A stretch of 52,303 nucleotides of DNA from Saprospiraceae bacterium (GCA_020629315.1 JAHDDO010000027.1:1-52303); one strand, 5' to 3'; shown: positions 9,129 through 18,424, numbered from the stretch's first letter. A program made the numbers and translations. Notes: generated by a model from the sequence alone, not told the origin.

Positions 9129-10193
9129 CTATAAAATAAGCATTGCGTCTCCGTAGCTATAGAAGTTGTATTTATTCTTTATAGCTTCAGCGTACGCATC
9201 TTGCATGAGTTCCAATCCCGCAAATGCAGATACCATAATCATCAAACTTGATTTAGGTGTATGGAAATTCGTAATCATGCAATTCGCAATGGAAAAATCA
9301 TACGGAGGATAAATAAAAAGATTTGTCCATCCTTCAGATTCTTTCAGTGTCTTAGTTGCTGAAATTGAAGATTCTATTGCTCTCATAGATGTGGTACCTA
9401 CAGCGCAGACTTTTTGTCCTTTAGACTTGGCAGCATTGACTATGTCTACGGCATTTTCAGGAACAAAATAGTACTCAGCATCCATTTTATGCTTGGATAA
9501 ATCTTCCACATCAATACTTCTAAAAGTCCCTAGTCCCACATGAAGCGTTACTTCAGCAAAGTTGGTACCTTTTATTTCAAGCCTTTTTAACAAGGATTTA
9601 CTAAAGTGTAAACCAGCCGTAGGAGCCGCTACCGCACCTATTTCTTTAGCGTAAACGGTTTGATATCTCTCCGTATCCATGGCTTCAGGTTCACGCTTAA
9701 TGTATTTAGGCAACGGCGTGTTCCCTAATTTTTTTAGAAGTCCTCTAAACTCCTCTTCTCCACCTTCATAGATGAATCGAATCGTTCGACCTCTTGAAGT
9801 TGTATTATCAATAACTTCAGCAGTTAACTCTACATTTCCATTTTCATCCGAAAAGAATAACTTATTTCCAACTCGAATCTTTCTAGCAGGGTCCACCAAA
9901 ACGTCCCAAAGCTTAGCATCCTTGTTTAATTCCCGTAAAAGAAATACTTCGATTTTTGCTCCGGTTTTCTCTTTTTCACCATATAATCGCGCCGGAAATA
10001 CACGTGTATTGTTAAAGATCATGGCATCGCCATCATCAAAGTAATCAATGACATCTTTAAAGATCTTGTGTTCGATTTTTCCACTTTCGCGATGGACTAC
10101 CATCAACTTTGCTTCATCCCTTTCCTTAGATGGATATTCTGCAATTAGTTTTTCAGGTAATTCAAAATCGAAGCTTGATAATTTTGTCCGCAT
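9129..10193 (-). CDS. queA: S-adenosylmethionine:tRNA ribosyltransferase-isomerase
   Basis: Transfers and isomerises the ribosyl part of SAM to 7-aminomethyl-7-deazaguanine in tRNA, giving epoxyqueuosine, the second-to-last step of queuosine formation at the wobble base of GUN anticodons. The 354-residue length is typical. Family motifs are visible: [20 protein letters not shown] near the N-terminus, [13 protein letters not shown], the core [17 protein letters not shown], the strand LHVGLGTF, and [19 protein letters not shown] near the C-terminus. The ATG at 10193 gives the standard N-terminus. Other queuosine genes are not in the window. A consensus promoter lies 23 bp upstream, facing away from the divergent permease gene. 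Confidence 0.97.
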   Translation of the reverse strand: MRTKLSSFDFELPEKLIAEYPSKERDEAKLMVVHRESGKIEHKIFKDVIDYFDDGDAMIFNNTRVFPARLYGEKEKTGAKIEVFLLRELNKDAKLWDVLVDPARKIRVGNKLFFSDENGNVELTAEVIDNTTSRGRTIRFIYEGGEEEFRGLLKKLGNTPLPKYIKREPEAMDTERYQTVYAKEIGAVAAPTAGLHFSKSLLKRLEIKGTNFAEVTLHVGLGTFRSIDVEDLSKHKMDAEYYFVPENAVDIVNAAKSKGQKVCAVGTTSMRAIESSISATKTLKESEGWTNLFIYPPYDFSIANCMITNFHTPKSSLMIMVSAFAGLELMQDAYAEAIKNKYNFYSYGDAMLIL

Positions 10194-10215
10194 GGGCTAC
10201 TAAAATTTAAGAGTG

Positions 10216-10243
10216 CAAATTTAGAATTTTTTCCTTATTTCAA
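10216..10243 (-). promoter_or_regulatory. Promoter of queA
   Basis: Minus-strand TAAATTTG (10223-10216) is a perfect TAnnTTTG -7 element. A TTG (10243-10241) lies 17 bp upstream as a partial -33 box. The start codon follows 22 bp downstream. Confidence 0.5.
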
Positions 10244-10272
10244 TTCCTCACTTGCATTGAAAGAAAAATGAA

Positions 10273-10314
10273 GGTCTTTTATCTAATCCCTTCGTAATGT
10301 ACAGGGTCTTTTAT
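10273..10314 (+). repeat. Direct repeat GGTCTTTTAT x2 before the permease gene
   Basis: GGTCTTTTAT occurs at 10273-10282 and 10305-10314. The 32-bp spacing is close to three helical turns. The second copy ends 16 bp before the start codon of the MacB-type permease. This could be a pair of protein-binding sites, but chance cannot be excluded in AT-rich DNA. Confidence 0.35.
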
Positions 10315-10330
10315 TTAGCTTTACTGATCT

Positions 10331-11581
10331 ATGATCGCTATTTCCAAGATATTAATAGAAAGTCTAAATCAAGCATTTGGTTCACTGGCAGCCAATAAAT
10401 TAAGGACTTTCCTATCATTGCTTGGGATAATGATCGGCATCTTCTGCATAATCGCTGTATTATCTGCAGTAAACTCCCTAGAAGATAATGTTCAAGAAGG
10501 GTTTTCAGAGTTGGGTACTGATGTCGTTTATATTGAACGAATGCCTTGGTCTAACCAAGATGATTTGCCTTGGTGGAAGTATTTATCATGGCCAAAACCA
10601 GATTTCAGAGACTATGAAGTAATTAAGGAGAAAATTAAATTAGCTGACCGAGTTTCTTATTCCGTATTCAAAGGTAGAAATACAATAAAGTATAGATCTG
10701 CTTACCTTGAAGACATCACAGTACTGGGGAGCACACCTGAGTATATTGAGTTTTCTTCCAGTGAATTAGATAAAGGTCGTTTTTTTAGTCCCTTTGAATA
10801 TGATAAATCTAGAAACGTATTAATTCTAGGGCATAAAATAGCCACTGATTTGTTCGGTAATAAAGAAGCCCTTAATCAAGAAGTAAAATTACTGGGCCAA
10901 AAATATACGGTTATTGGTGTGCTTAAGGCTGAAGGGGATAACATGTTCAATTTTATGAATTTTGATGAATTAGTTTGGACATCTTATTCTAGTCTCAAAA
11001 AGTATATGAATACTAGGGAAGACAGTTATGGTCGAATGTTAGCCGTGCGTAAGTCACCGGACATAGAAATGGATGATGCAAAAGCAGAGATCACGGGTAT
11101 TTTGCGAGCACACCGCAAACTCAGACCCAAAGAGGAATCAAATTTCTTTATTAACGAACTATCCATGTTAACCAAGATTTTGGAGGATGTGTTTGGCGTT
11201 TTAAATATTGCTGGATTTTTGATAGGCATATTTGCATTGATTGTGGGTATGTTTTCGGTGGCCAATATTATGTTTGTTTCTGTCAAAGAACGCACGAACC
11301 AGATCGGAATAAAGAAAGCTTTAGGCGCTAAGCGTTACTTTATTATGTTAGAATTTCTGATGGAGGCGATTATTCTTTGTCTAATCGGCGGATTGATCGG
11401 TATTGGTCTCGTATTTCTACTCTTTAAAGCTGTTACAATATTTTTGGATTTCCCACTTCATCTTAGTGTTACCAATTTATTAATTGGCATCAGCACCTCC
11501 GTTCTTGTAGGTGTAATTTCAGGCATTATTCCAGCAGCCCTAGCTAGTGGCCTAGATCCCGTTATTGCTATACGGTCCTAA
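10331..11581 (+). CDS. MacB/FtsX-type ABC transporter permease
   Basis: A 416-residue inner-membrane protein of the type VII ABC (MacB/FtsX) class. These permeases do not carry substrate through the membrane; they couple ATP use to mechanical work on periplasmic substrates or partners. It has one N-terminal membrane helix (about residues 20-45), a periplasmic MacB core domain of about 220 residues, then three C-terminal helices (about 285-305, 335-365, 380-405) with the ERTNQIGIKKALGAKR coupling segment between them. This is the normal full length. No ATPase gene lies beside it, so the partner is elsewhere. The stop codon overlaps that of the convergent OmpA-family gene by 4 bp. Substrate unknown. 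Confidence 0.9.
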   Translation: MIAISKILIESLNQAFGSLAANKLRTFLSLLGIMIGIFCIIAVLSAVNSLEDNVQEGFSELGTDVVYIERMPWSNQDDLPWWKYLSWPKPDFRDYEVIKEKIKLADRVSYSVFKGRNTIKYRSAYLEDITVLGSTPEYIEFSSSELDKGRFFSPFEYDKSRNVLILGHKIATDLFGNKEALNQEVKLLGQKYTVIGVLKAEGDNMFNFMNFDELVWTSYSSLKKYMNTREDSYGRMLAVRKSPDIEMDDAKAEITGILRAHRKLRPKEESNFFINELSMLTKILEDVFGVLNIAGFLIGIFALIVGMFSVANIMFVSVKERTNQIGIKKALGAKRYFIMLEFLMEAIILCLIGGLIGIGLVFLLFKAVTIFLDFPLHLSVTNLLIGISTSVLVGVISGIIPAALASGLDPVIAIRS

Positions 11582-13146
11582 TTTTGACCATAGGACCTGA
11601 CCTCTACACGTCGATTCATTTGTCTACCTTCCTCAGTACTATTATCTCCTAAAGGAGCAGACTCACCCATAGCATTTATATGTAATCGTTGAGCATCAAT
11701 ACCCATTTTGATTAAATCATTGTAGATACGCTCGGCTCTTTTGAATGACAGATTAATATTATAATCATCATCAGCTCTACTATCTGCAAAACCAGTGATG
11801 TTAAAGTGGGCTGTCGGATATTTACTCGCATAGTCCCTGATTTGCGTCAATCGAGGCCTACTGAGTATAATAAGTTCCGTTGAATTTGTTTCAAAGTACA
11901 AATCTGTCAAAACTAATGAACGCACAGCAGGACTAGCTGATTTTTTCTCTTGTAATGGACAACCATTTTTACTAGCTACCCCAGCTACATATGGACAGGC
12001 ATCCAAATGATCAGCAATGCTATCACCATCTGCGTCAGGACAACCATTCAAATACCCAAATACTAATGGACACGGATCTTCCATATCTATGACACCATCA
12101 TCATCGGAGTCAGGACAACCATTAATGGTTCCGATTATATTTGGACATTGATCTACATCATCATTAATACCATCGCCGTCGCTATCAGGAGTTGGACAAC
12201 CGAAGTATTTTTCCAATCCAGCCAATTCTGGACATTGGTCCGCAGCATCTACAATGCCATCCCCATCAGAATCAGGACAACCTTTAAATGTTTGTAAGCC
12301 GGGCAATAATGGGCATTCATCCTTATAATCTGCAATACCATCCTCATCGGTATCCGGGCAGCCGTTAAGTGATTTTAAACCAAAGACATCAGGGCATTCA
12401 TCTTCATCATCATTCACACCGTCCTTATCTAAGTCAGGCATTGCGCCAATATTAATACCTAATCCTAAGGCCAAGACTTGATAGGCGTCATTTTTGTTTG
12501 GATTGGCAGAAACACTAATTCCATCAAGATAATCATGCAATGGCAAAACGCCTCTTGCTTCCATAGAAAGAAAGACCACTTCAGAAATAGGGTATCTTAC
12601 CCCAAGTCCTAAAGGAATCTGCATGTACCAATTACGGACATTTTCCTTGTCCTGGTTTATTTTACCCTTACGTACATAATGCGCAAAATTTACGGCTGGA
12701 TCTGTATAGCTTAGCGCTACACCTCCGAGCACATAAGGAGACCATTTACTTTTTCTTTTTAGAACATCTATATTCATAGGGTCTTGTAAGAAATGATATT
12801 CTATGGACAGACCTATCTCATGCAAGGGAGAAGTAAATGAAAAAGCTCTTATTTCATGCCCTAATGCATATTCATTTTCAATATTCTTGTCATTTCCTTC
12901 CAACTTCGATCGCCAATAGTTTACACGTAATTGGCAATGCTCATTCAATGAATATCCCACTATAGCACCGCCTCCAAATTTGGCCTGATCAGTAATCATT
13001 TGACCATGTCTTCCCCAACTATGCACATCACTGCCGTGCTCCATAATCCCGGCCTGAAACTGAAGGTCCCATTTACTTTGTGCCTGAGTGAAGTGTAGTA
13101 GGCTACTGAAGAGTATTAGAAAGGTACTTAGTACAGATTTTCCCAT
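11578..13146 (-). CDS. OmpA-family outer-membrane protein with TSP3 calcium-binding repeats
   Basis: A 522-residue protein from the ATG at 13146, chosen because it gives a clean signal peptide (MGKSVLSTFLILFSSLLHFT). A longer reading that starts at 13176 adds ten residues without a signal-like start. Residues of about 25-250 form an outer-membrane beta-barrel-like domain. Next come about six thrombospondin type 3 repeats (DxDxDGxxDxxDxCP pattern, for example DSDGDGIVDAADQCP), which bind calcium and make a stiff linker. The C-terminal 110 residues are an OmpA peptidoglycan-binding domain (ITGFADSRADDDYNINLSF, RRVEVR). It likely tethers the outer membrane to the wall. It is a single gene on the minus strand between two other units. 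Confidence 0.93.
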   Translation of the reverse strand: MGKSVLSTFLILFSSLLHFTQAQSKWDLQFQAGIMEHGSDVHSWGRHGQMITDQAKFGGGAIVGYSLNEHCQLRVNYWRSKLEGNDKNIENEYALGHEIRAFSFTSPLHEIGLSIEYHFLQDPMNIDVLKRKSKWSPYVLGGVALSYTDPAVNFAHYVRKGKINQDKENVRNWYMQIPLGLGVRYPISEVVFLSMEARGVLPLHDYLDGISVSANPNKNDAYQVLALGLGINIGAMPDLDKDGVNDDEDECPDVFGLKSLNGCPDTDEDGIADYKDECPLLPGLQTFKGCPDSDGDGIVDAADQCPELAGLEKYFGCPTPDSDGDGINDDVDQCPNIIGTINGCPDSDDDGVIDMEDPCPLVFGYLNGCPDADGDSIADHLDACPYVAGVASKNGCPLQEKKSASPAVRSLVLTDLYFETNSTELIILSRPRLTQIRDYASKYPTAHFNITGFADSRADDDYNINLSFKRAERIYNDLIKMGIDAQRLHINAMGESAPLGDNSTEEGRQMNRRVEVRSYGQN

Positions 13147-13253
13147 GGTCGCTATTTTTGATATATAAAAAACCAATGTCGGAATGTTACAATCAAGATA
13201 GAAACGAATTCTTACTAAGCATACGCTGCGTTAAGGAAACTATAAATTTATTC

Positions 13254-14024
13254 TCAATCGACTTTTTGGCGCCCACTACGATCGATTATCAGACTATTTG
13301 CTTGCTGCGTTCCCATAACTAATACATCCTGGATATTTACATTAAAAGGCCGTGTAGCCATGAAGTGAATGATCTCTGCCACATCATGGGACGTGAGTGG
13401 ATTGAAATCTTCATAAATCTTAGCTTTTTCTTGATCTCCATGAAATCGGACTCGAGCAAACTCCGTGTTCTCGACATGAGCGGGACTGACTTGGCTCACC
13501 TTTATATTGTGTTTGTGCAAATCGATCCTCATTCCCTTGGTTAAAGCGTCTACTGCATGTTTTGACGCACAATAGACATTGCCCATAGGGTAGACCTCAT
13601 GCCCAGCAGTACTACAAACATTTATGATATGTCCACTTCTTCTTTCCACCATTCCTGGGGAAACTACTCTAGTCATATGCAACAGACCTTTGATATTTGT
13701 GTCGATCATCTTATTCCAATCTTCGATGTCGCCTGTATGTATAGGGTCTAGGCCGCTGGCTAATCCAGCATTATTTACTAAAATATCTATAGCTGCCCAT
13801 CCGGCATCTAGTTCATCTATTTGCTTAGATACATCCTCAAAGTTTCTAACATCTAATTGAATAGTGTGTATGTCTATGCCATATTTTTCTGATAATTCTT
13901 TTTGTTGAAGCTCCAGCCTTTCTTTTCGTCTAGCAATGAGGAGTAAATCGTAACCATTTTGAGCAAAAACATCAGCCGTTGCTTTGCCAATCCCTGCAGT
14001 AGACCCGGTTATGCACACTATCAT
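13254..14024 (-). CDS. SDR-family NAD(P)-dependent oxidoreductase (YdfG-like)
   Basis: A 256-residue short-chain dehydrogenase/reductase. The Rossmann cofactor motif TGSTAGIGKA is at residues 6-15, RRKERL favours NADP(H), and NNAG is the structural motif at about residue 86. The catalytic set is Ser in INVCSTAG with Tyr and Lys in YCASKHA. The family closest by motif reduces 3-hydroxy acids or serine-like substrates (YdfG), but the substrate cannot be read from sequence. The start codon overlaps the stop of the upstream thioredoxin-like lipoprotein gene (ATGA), so the two are translationally coupled at the end of a long minus-strand run. Confidence 0.93.
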   Translation of the reverse strand: MIVCITGSTAGIGKATADVFAQNGYDLLLIARRKERLELQQKELSEKYGIDIHTIQLDVRNFEDVSKQIDELDAGWAAIDILVNNAGLASGLDPIHTGDIEDWNKMIDTNIKGLLHMTRVVSPGMVERRSGHIINVCSTAGHEVYPMGNVYCASKHAVDALTKGMRIDLHKHNIKVSQVSPAHVENTEFARVRFHGDQEKAKIYEDFNPLTSHDVAEIIHFMATRPFNVNIQDVLVMGTQQANSLIIDRSGRQKVD

Positions 14025-15316
14025 TTAAGTTCGTTTATAATATTCGCAAACGTGGTTTTAAAACTTTCAAATTCGGGTGTAGCGGGCCCATTGAATCCAG
14101 TATGAATATGTTTTATTTTTCCCTGCCTGTCAATGATCACCATGGTGGGATAGGAAATTATTTTATTTAGAAATGGAAACATTTCAGAAGCCAGTTGTTT
14201 GCTTGCATAGCCGCCATACAGCATTCTCCAAGGGATGCCCATATTATCTTTATACGTTTGTATTTGGTTTAGGTTTCGTTCAATGTCATCTTTGTAGCGC
14301 TCAAAGCAAATAGAGGTCATAGAAATATCTACATCCCTTGGCTGCGACAAAAAATCAATTAAGAATCGGGTTTCATCCTTGCAATTTGGACACCAACTGC
14401 CAATTATATTAAAGATTTTTATATCGGCATCTTGAAACTCAATATTGCTCAAAGGCTCTAATTGATTGTTTAGGTTCCTAAATTCCATATCCCAACGATA
14501 TGGCTCATCAGTCACCGTGGTTAGTGCGAAAGGATCTGCTAAGGCAATATCTTCGTTCCTTGTTGCAATCCAATTTGAGGTATAATGCTTTCCACTTTTA
14601 AAGAAGCCAGTGATTTGTTCTTCTCCGGTATTTTTAGCTTCAAAGTAAAAAGCATGAGCTCCATCAAATACACTCAGTTTCATTTTTTGATTTTGCACTT
14701 CGCCTTCTAAAAAACGGTAATCGCCAGTTTCGGTCATTATGGTACCTTCTACATAATTTCCTTCCTGATCAAATATGCCAATTGCTTTGTATGGGTTGTC
14801 AGTATCATAATCAAAGGTTATGTCCCAACGTCCATTAAAGTCAGCCGCATTTGTTTTTACAGTACTAAATCTATGGTTTTGACCATGATAGGCAATGAAA
14901 GGGATCGAATAGTTTTCTTTATAATTAACATGCCAAGTCCCTTCTATGATGCCTTCATCCAGAATACCTTTAAAGTAGGTGTCATACGTGGGAAAGTCAA
15001 TCGTGATGGTATCAAAAGCTGTTGCCCGATCTAAACCAAATCGGATATGTGTGTTGACGATTTTTTCATCAGCATTTCTAAAGACTAAATGAAAAGAATC
15101 TGGAGAATCATAAACCACTTCAAAATTGAACGGTAATTCAAGATAAGATCTATTGGAGGAGGATTGATCAGAAGCGGCATCAATGCCTTGATTGGCATCA
15201 TAAATTTTTAAAGCAGCACGCCATTCGCCAGGAGGCAGACCTTGATATCTATCTGGCATATCGATACAACTAAGACAAACAGAAGATAGCAAGAGTAGCC
15301 TAAGAACAATTTTCAT
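14021..15316 (-). CDS. TlpA-like thioredoxin-fold lipoprotein
   Basis: A 431-residue envelope protein. The N-terminus (MKIVLRLLLLSSVCLSC) looks like a lipoprotein signal with the lipid Cys at about 17. Residues of about 25-270 form a beta-rich domain with no motif I know; similar N-terminal domains occur in Bacteroidota TlpA/ResA-like proteins. Residues of about 290-431 are a redoxin/TlpA thioredoxin fold with the redox motif WCPNC and the cis-proline region ISYPTMVIIDRQG. It should reduce or isomerise disulfides, or support cytochrome c maturation, in the periplasm. It is read together with the SDR gene (4-bp overlap). Confidence 0.9.
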   Translation of the reverse strand: MKIVLRLLLLSSVCLSCIDMPDRYQGLPPGEWRAALKIYDANQGIDAASDQSSSNRSYLELPFNFEVVYDSPDSFHLVFRNADEKIVNTHIRFGLDRATAFDTITIDFPTYDTYFKGILDEGIIEGTWHVNYKENYSIPFIAYHGQNHRFSTVKTNAADFNGRWDITFDYDTDNPYKAIGIFDQEGNYVEGTIMTETGDYRFLEGEVQNQKMKLSVFDGAHAFYFEAKNTGEEQITGFFKSGKHYTSNWIATRNEDIALADPFALTTVTDEPYRWDMEFRNLNNQLEPLSNIEFQDADIKIFNIIGSWCPNCKDETRFLIDFLSQPRDVDISMTSICFERYKDDIERNLNQIQTYKDNMGIPWRMLYGGYASKQLASEMFPFLNKIISYPTMVIIDRQGKIKHIHTGFNGPATPEFESFKTTFANIINELK

Positions 15317-15358
15317 GGTAAGGTTTAGTTTATTAACAACAGAAGTTACGAGTAGTTT

Positions 15359-15892
15359 TTAGCCTTTTGATCGTTCTCCGACAAAGTGATCCTCTTTATA
15401 TTTAAAAAGGACATTGAACGTAGTCAAACTACCATATATCCGGGTAATGTATTGCTGCAAATTAACTTTTTCTTCATCTGAAAGCTTGGAACTATTTATG
15501 CGCTGTTCCATTACCCTCAATCTATCACGTACCATTACAATCTTATGGAAAAATGTGTCTATTGGAATTTCCTTGGCGGCCATATCCGAATCTTGTGGCT
15601 TAATAATAAGCATTCCACCATCCCATTTATCTCCTAGTCGTACTTCCTCGGAAATACCAGACCATGTTCTAAGTATTTTTATCAGCGATCGTTCCGCTTC
15701 GCTAAAGCTTACAGATGCATCAGCCTCAATCGCTTCAATTACCTCCCATGCATCATAATTCTTTCCTACATTTTTTATCCCATAGGTAATAAAGCAAACT
15801 TTATAGGCAGCGACTTCCGCACCAATGATTACTCCATCACCGTAGGCAGGATGTTTTACTCTGGAACCTGTACCTAAAATTTGATTTGACAT
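15359..15892 (-). CDS. Conserved hypothetical protein with N-terminal Tudor/CarD-like segment
   Basis: A 177-residue cytoplasmic protein with no signal or membrane segment. Residues of about 6-45 (GTGSRVKHPAYGDGVIIG) resemble the small SH3/Tudor-like fold at the end of UvrD/PcrA helicases or at the start of CarD proteins, which bind RNA polymerase. The rest is mostly helical with a conserved-looking WDGGMLIIKPQD segment and is not familiar. It sits between the symporter and the thioredoxin-like lipoprotein genes in the same direction. A link to transcription is only a guess from the N-terminal resemblance. A 12-bp palindrome (15909-15920) lies 17 bp upstream of the start. Confidence 0.75.
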   Translation of the reverse strand: MSNQILGTGSRVKHPAYGDGVIIGAEVAAYKVCFITYGIKNVGKNYDAWEVIEAIEADASVSFSEAERSLIKILRTWSGISEEVRLGDKWDGGMLIIKPQDSDMAAKEIPIDTFFHKIVMVRDRLRVMEQRINSSKLSDEEKVNLQQYITRIYGSLTTFNVLFKYKEDHFVGERSKG

Positions 15893-15908
15893 ACATAAAT
15901 TGTTTTGG

Positions 15909-15920
15909 TTACATATGTAA
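15909..15920. promoter_or_regulatory. Perfect palindrome TTACATATGTAA
   Basis: A 12-bp perfect palindrome in the 54-bp gap between the symporter and the Tudor-like hypothetical gene. It could be a dimeric regulator site. There is only one copy in the window as far as I could see. Confidence 0.3.
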
Positions 15921-15946
15921 AAATAAACTTATTTGACAAAGCAGTA

Positions 15947-17251
15947 TTATGCTTTTTGGTAGTGGTCATCCCAATCTTTTACATTTGGCTCATTTAGTTT
16001 GCCTTCCCACTTAGCCACAATCATAGAAACGGTTGCGTCACCTGTGACATTAACCATGGTACGACACATGTCTAAAGGCCTATCTACCGCAAATATTAAA
16101 GCTAAACCAGCCTCAGGAACACCAATAGCACCTAAAACAATAACTAACATAACCATGCCTGCACCGGGAACAGCTGCAGAACCGATGGATGCCAAGGTTG
16201 CGGTCATTACAATTATTAATTGGTCTGAAAAACTTAAATCTATACCTAATGCACCTGCAATAAAGACAGCTGCTACTGCTTGATATAAACTAGTGCCGTC
16301 CATATTAATAGTTGCACCAATAGGTAATACAAAACTGCTCACTTCTTTATCGACCCCTAAATGCTCTTCAACGCGCTCCATGGTGACAGGTAAGGTGGCG
16401 GCGCTCGAACTGGTAGAAAAAGCTAGTAATTGGGCAGGTGAAATACCTTTGAAAAAGAACGGGATTGATTTACCCGTAACCGCTTTTACAGCTAATGGAT
16501 AAACGACTAAAATCATAAGTGCCAGTCCAATGACAACACATAAGGAATACCATAATAATGCGATGAAAACGTCAGCACTAGGCGAATCTACTACTAAAGC
16601 AGCTAAAAGGGCAAAAACACCAATAGGAGAAGCTAACATGATCAGGTCGATCATTTTAAGTACTACGTGGTTTACGCTTTCAAAAAAGTCTTTTAATGGC
16701 CGACTTTGTTCTTCTTTAATAAGGATCATACCAATACCAAAGAATACAGCAAAAAAGATGACTTGCAGCATATTTCTGTTGGACATAGCAGCACCAAAAA
16801 TGTTTTCTGGAACCATATCGACCAATGCCTGCAGGGGACCATTATCTTTAGTTTTAGTGGCCACTTCAATTTTCTTATTGGCGTCTCCTTCAAAACTGGC
16901 CATTAATTCTTGACGATCAGGTTCAGAAATAGAACTACCTGGATTAACCAGATTAACGATAGAAAGCCCTATGGTAACAGCAATAATCGTAGAAACCAAA
17001 TAGAGTCCTATAGTTTTTAAACCCATTGAGGACAATTTCGATATATCCTTTAAATCAGCTATACCTTTAATCAAAGAAGCAAGTATTAAGGGAATTGCAA
17101 TCAGTTTCAACAATCGAATGAAGATTGTCCCAAACGGTTTTATATAATCCTTTACAAATTCTTGGGCATTTAATTGGACCATTAAAACACCAAAGAGGAC
17201 ACCCGCGATCATGCCGATTAAAATTTGCCAATGCAAAGCCAGTCTTCTCAT
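15947..17251 (-). CDS. Dicarboxylate/amino acid:cation symporter (DAACS family)
   Basis: A 434-residue inner-membrane secondary transporter of the GltP/DctA/Glt(Ph) family. It would import glutamate/aspartate or C4-dicarboxylates with Na+ or H+. It has about eight membrane helices and two re-entrant loops. The family signatures are present: the serine-rich loop AFSTSSSAATLPVTMERVEE and the NMDGTSLYQAVAAVFIA cation-binding motif, plus the C-terminal DRPLDMCRTMVNVTGDA segment with the substrate Asp/Arg/Asn cluster. The presence of an Arg in DMCRTMVN does not by itself separate acidic amino acids from C4 acids. The length is normal. It follows mnmD by 28 bp in the same direction. Confidence 0.94.
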   Translation of the reverse strand: MRRLALHWQILIGMIAGVLFGVLMVQLNAQEFVKDYIKPFGTIFIRLLKLIAIPLILASLIKGIADLKDISKLSSMGLKTIGLYLVSTIIAVTIGLSIVNLVNPGSSISEPDRQELMASFEGDANKKIEVATKTKDNGPLQALVDMVPENIFGAAMSNRNMLQVIFFAVFFGIGMILIKEEQSRPLKDFFESVNHVVLKMIDLIMLASPIGVFALLAALVVDSPSADVFIALLWYSLCVVIGLALMILVVYPLAVKAVTGKSIPFFFKGISPAQLLAFSTSSSAATLPVTMERVEEHLGVDKEVSSFVLPIGATINMDGTSLYQAVAAVFIAGALGIDLSFSDQLIIVMTATLASIGSAAVPGAGMVMLVIVLGAIGVPEAGLALIFAVDRPLDMCRTMVNVTGDATVSMIVAKWEGKLNEPNVKDWDDHYQKA

Positions 17252-17279
17252 GTAAGATATTTGCTTAAATATAGCTATT

Positions 17280-17954
17280 CTATACCATCTTTATGGCTCT
17301 GGTCATTTCATGTTTGCGTCCAGGTCCAGCTAGGGGATCTAAGGTGTATCCTATGGATCTAAGCATCCGCTTAAAAGTACCTTTTGCGCAATAGGTAACA
17401 AGAATGCCATTGGGAGATAAACTATCAAAAAGTTTTTTGTGTAGCTCGGACTCCCACAATTCCGATTGACAATTTGGAGCAAAAGCATCAAAGAAAATAA
17501 GATCTATTGATTCTGGAATGTCCATGCTCAATATATCTGTTTGATGTTTGTGTAAGGTGAAATGGTTATCAAAGGAAATCGAGCGATTCCAAGCTGATGA
17601 ATGAAGGGCAATAAAGTTTTCCGCTTCTTTAGCAGTACAAGGAAGTGCAGATGTATAATTTAATTGAGAAACTACTTCTTCAGAGACAGGATGCAGCTCG
17701 ATGGTTTCGTAATGTATCTTTCTACCAAATCGGGTGCTGTGCAAATAACTAAGCCAAGCATTTAAGCCGGTACCAAAGCCCATTTCTAATATTGTCAGCG
17801 GCTGGGTATTTGGGAAGTAGTCAATGCCTGCAGAAATAAAAACATGTATAGACTCTTCCAAAGCACCATGGATGGAATGATAACTAGCTTCAAAAAAAGA
17901 GGAGTAAAGGGTATGACTTCCGTCAGCTGTTTTTTGAATACTAGCGGAGTCCAT
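17280..17954 (-). CDS. mnmD: tRNA 5-methylaminomethyl-2-thiouridine methyltransferase MnmD
   Basis: A 224-residue stand-alone version of the methyltransferase half of MnmC. It uses SAM to convert nm5s2U34 to mnm5s2U34 in tRNAs for Lys, Glu and Gln. The family signatures are TADGSHTLYS near the N-terminus, the SAM loop LEMGFGTGLNAW (about residues 55-67), IELHP, and the catalytic region FFDAFAPNCQSELW. The C-terminal GPGRKHEMTRAI is also typical. The FAD-dependent MnmC2 half is absent, as usual in Bacteroidota and Firmicutes. The start codon overlaps the stop of ytxJ (TAATG), indicating one operon. Confidence 0.95.
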   Translation of the reverse strand: MDSASIQKTADGSHTLYSSFFEASYHSIHGALEESIHVFISAGIDYFPNTQPLTILEMGFGTGLNAWLSYLHSTRFGRKIHYETIELHPVSEEVVSQLNYTSALPCTAKEAENFIALHSSAWNRSISFDNHFTLHKHQTDILSMDIPESIDLIFFDAFAPNCQSELWESELHKKLFDSLSPNGILVTYCAKGTFKRMLRSIGYTLDPLAGPGRKHEMTRAIKMV

Positions 17955-18289
17955 TAAATTTCTGTCATAATATCAGAAACCTGTATATCTAGATGTGAAA
18001 CATCATATATAGCTTCACCATCTTTGATAATAATAATTTGGGGAGATTCATGATGCACTTGAAGCGCATCTGCAATAAAATTGGATACCGACCTATACGC
18101 TAATAAATCTAAATAGTAAAAGTGGGTATCGTCTAATGCATCTTGCCAATCATCTTGCAAACGGTATCTAGCCATTCCAGAGATGGAACATGTAGTGCTG
18201 TGTTTGAATATAATGCAAGTCTTATCGAACGACTTTGATTTAATTATATCAGACACTTGCTCTTCCGAAACAAGATCGATCCAATGCAA
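17954..18289 (-). CDS. ytxJ: Bacillithiol-system redox protein YtxJ, TTG start
   Basis: A 111-residue thioredoxin-like protein with the YtxJ signature KHSTTCSISGMA, in which one Cys sits where a monothiol bacilliredoxin would have its nucleophile. The family is linked by occurrence to bacillithiol; it is thought to de-bacillithiolate proteins in the cytoplasm. MHWIDLVSEEQ is the usual N-terminus for this family, yet the first codon is TTG. There is no ATG alternative: the frame is closed by a TAA only 12 nt upstream, and that TAA is the stop of a 41-codon lipoprotein ORF in the same frame. The low-efficiency start and the 9-nt gap point to translational coupling with that upstream ORF. Confidence 0.9.
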   Translation of the reverse strand: MHWIDLVSEEQVSDIIKSKSFDKTCIIFKHSTTCSISGMARYRLQDDWQDALDDTHFYYLDLLAYRSVSNFIADALQVHHESPQIIIIKDGEAIYDVSHLDIQVSDIMTEI

Positions 18290-18298
18290 AGAGCTTGC

Positions 18299-18424
18299 TT
18301 ATTTTGTGATAGAAATGCTAAAATTGTTAGGACAACCTGTTCCTTTCTTAGTACAAGAAGTCATAACAGAAGCTAGGGTTAACACAGCAAATAATACAGC
18401 TAAAGATTTTCTGAATTTTTTCAT
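18299..18424 (-). CDS. Small putative lipoprotein (41 aa) upstream of ytxJ
   Basis: An ORF too short for usual gene callers: MKKFRKSLAVLFAVLTLASV, then MTSC and a short Lys/Gly-rich tail ending in FSISITK. It has a positively charged start, a hydrophobic core and Cys 24 preceded by a lipobox-like MTS, so it should be lipidated in the envelope with a mature part of only 18 residues. A consensus -7 element (TACCTTTG) lies 31 bp upstream of the ATG, which supports real expression. It is followed at 9 nt, in the same frame, by ytxJ. No function known; such tiny lipoproteins are common but poorly annotated in Bacteroidota. Confidence 0.7.
   Translation of the reverse strand: MKKFRKSLAVLFAVLTLASVMTSCTKKGTGCPNNFSISITK

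Noticed and set aside
13147..13176. Upstream start for the OmpA-family protein
   Set aside because: The extra ten residues precede and disturb a normal signal peptide that begins at 13146.
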